From an uncultured Oribacterium sp. (lineage in GTDB: Bacteria > Bacillota > Clostridia > Lachnospirales > Lachnospiraceae), in assembly GCA_900770445.1 (NCBI GenBank), contig CAAGKO010000011.1, forward strand, positions 1 through 21,034: a stretch of DNA of 21,034 nt, written 5' to 3'. Below, one piece after another: positions 20,851 to 21,034 of the stretch. A program made the translations under genes and the position numbers. The stretch's first letter is position 1; each line of letters opens with the position of its first letter. The notes beneath the pieces are model-generated. The model saw only the letters and a program-made list of their open reading frames with translations, did no database searches and was not told the DNA's origin.

Positions 20851-21034
20851 ATGCTGCTGCAAACGATTCTGGAAGGACTGGGGCTGGGGGCGCTGCTGGT
20901 CTTGGTGTGCGCTGTCGGCATCCACAAGGGCGCTGTCGGCATGGCGCATTTGTATGACTCGAAGGTACAGAAACGGTGCGTTGCGCTGGGTCTGACCACA
21001 AAGGAAAAGATCAAGCAAAACTCGCTGCGCTTCA
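20851..21034 (+). CDS. N-terminal part of a small membrane protein (runs off the window)
   Basis: An open frame of 61 codons reaches the right edge without a stop. Residues 4-22 form one hydrophobic segment (TILEGLGLGALLVLVCAVGI), followed by a basic, helical stretch with HLYDSKVQKRCVALGLTTKEKIKQN. GGAGGAATAAGG precedes the ATG and overlaps the end of the third methyltransferase gene, so it is the fourth member of that operon. I do not recognise the family; the shape suggests a membrane protein whose other segments lie beyond the window. Confidence 0.75.
   Translation, partial: MLLQTILEGLGLGALLVLVCAVGIHKGAVGMAHLYDSKVQKRCVALGLTTKEKIKQNSLRF

Overview
The window looks like chromosomal DNA of an anaerobic Bacillota, most likely a mid-GC member of the Lachnospiraceae. 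This rests on the type of HPr (Lys at the usual Ser46 position), strong AGGAGG-type ribosome binding sites, TGnTAAAAT-type promoters, and gene families common in gut Clostridia (secreted FMN-binding flavoprotein reductase with a NusG-II partner, FliB-like Cys-rich protein, CLC-F-like transporter). The assignment is inferred from sequence features, not from a database match.

Region 1 (1-6630): a possible transposase tail, about 500 bp of non-coding leader, then six co-directional genes ptsH-ptsI-nagB-nagA-EIIA-nagE ending in a clear terminator at 6600-6630. Together they make an almost self-contained N-acetylglucosamine route. EI and HPr carry phosphate from PEP to EIIA, EIICB imports and phosphorylates GlcNAc, NagA deacetylates GlcNAc-6-P, and NagB converts glucosamine-6-P to fructose-6-P. 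The leader has a good sigma-A promoter, a cre-like palindrome and a terminator-like hairpin just before ptsH, which suggests attenuation.

Region 2 (6631-8570): a 224-bp non-coding long hairpin (6637-6860), an unrecognised Rossmann/methyltransferase-like gene, a pair of tandem 36-bp repeats, and a membrane-anchored NusG-II protein closed by a perfect 15-bp hairpin. Pieces of one GC-rich repeat family recur at 6641, 8492 and 13344.

Region 3 (8571-15139): a secreted lipoprotein flavoreductase with two FMN-binding domains, a zinc-ribbon membrane protein, a FliB-like Cys-rich protein, and a two-gene operon of an aspartate-dehydrogenase-like enzyme plus a 2-hydroxyacid-dehydrogenase homologue that lacks the usual catalytic Arg and His.

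Region 4 (15140-18565): a radical SAM gene on the minus strand (possibly leaderless), a divergent MBL-fold hydrolase, and a CLC-F-like channel/antiporter. The boundaries at 15140-15248, 17101-17183 and 18532-18560 carry GGGGTCAGACCCC-type palindromes. The CLC gene is bracketed by two nearly identical 33-bp copies.

Region 5 (18565-21034): the 3' scrap of a broken gene abutting the last palindrome, a terminator, then three consecutive unrelated SAM methyltransferases and the start of a membrane protein that runs off the window. Codon choice here (more AAA, GAA, CAA, TTG/TTA) differs from the genes to the left, so this end looks acquired.
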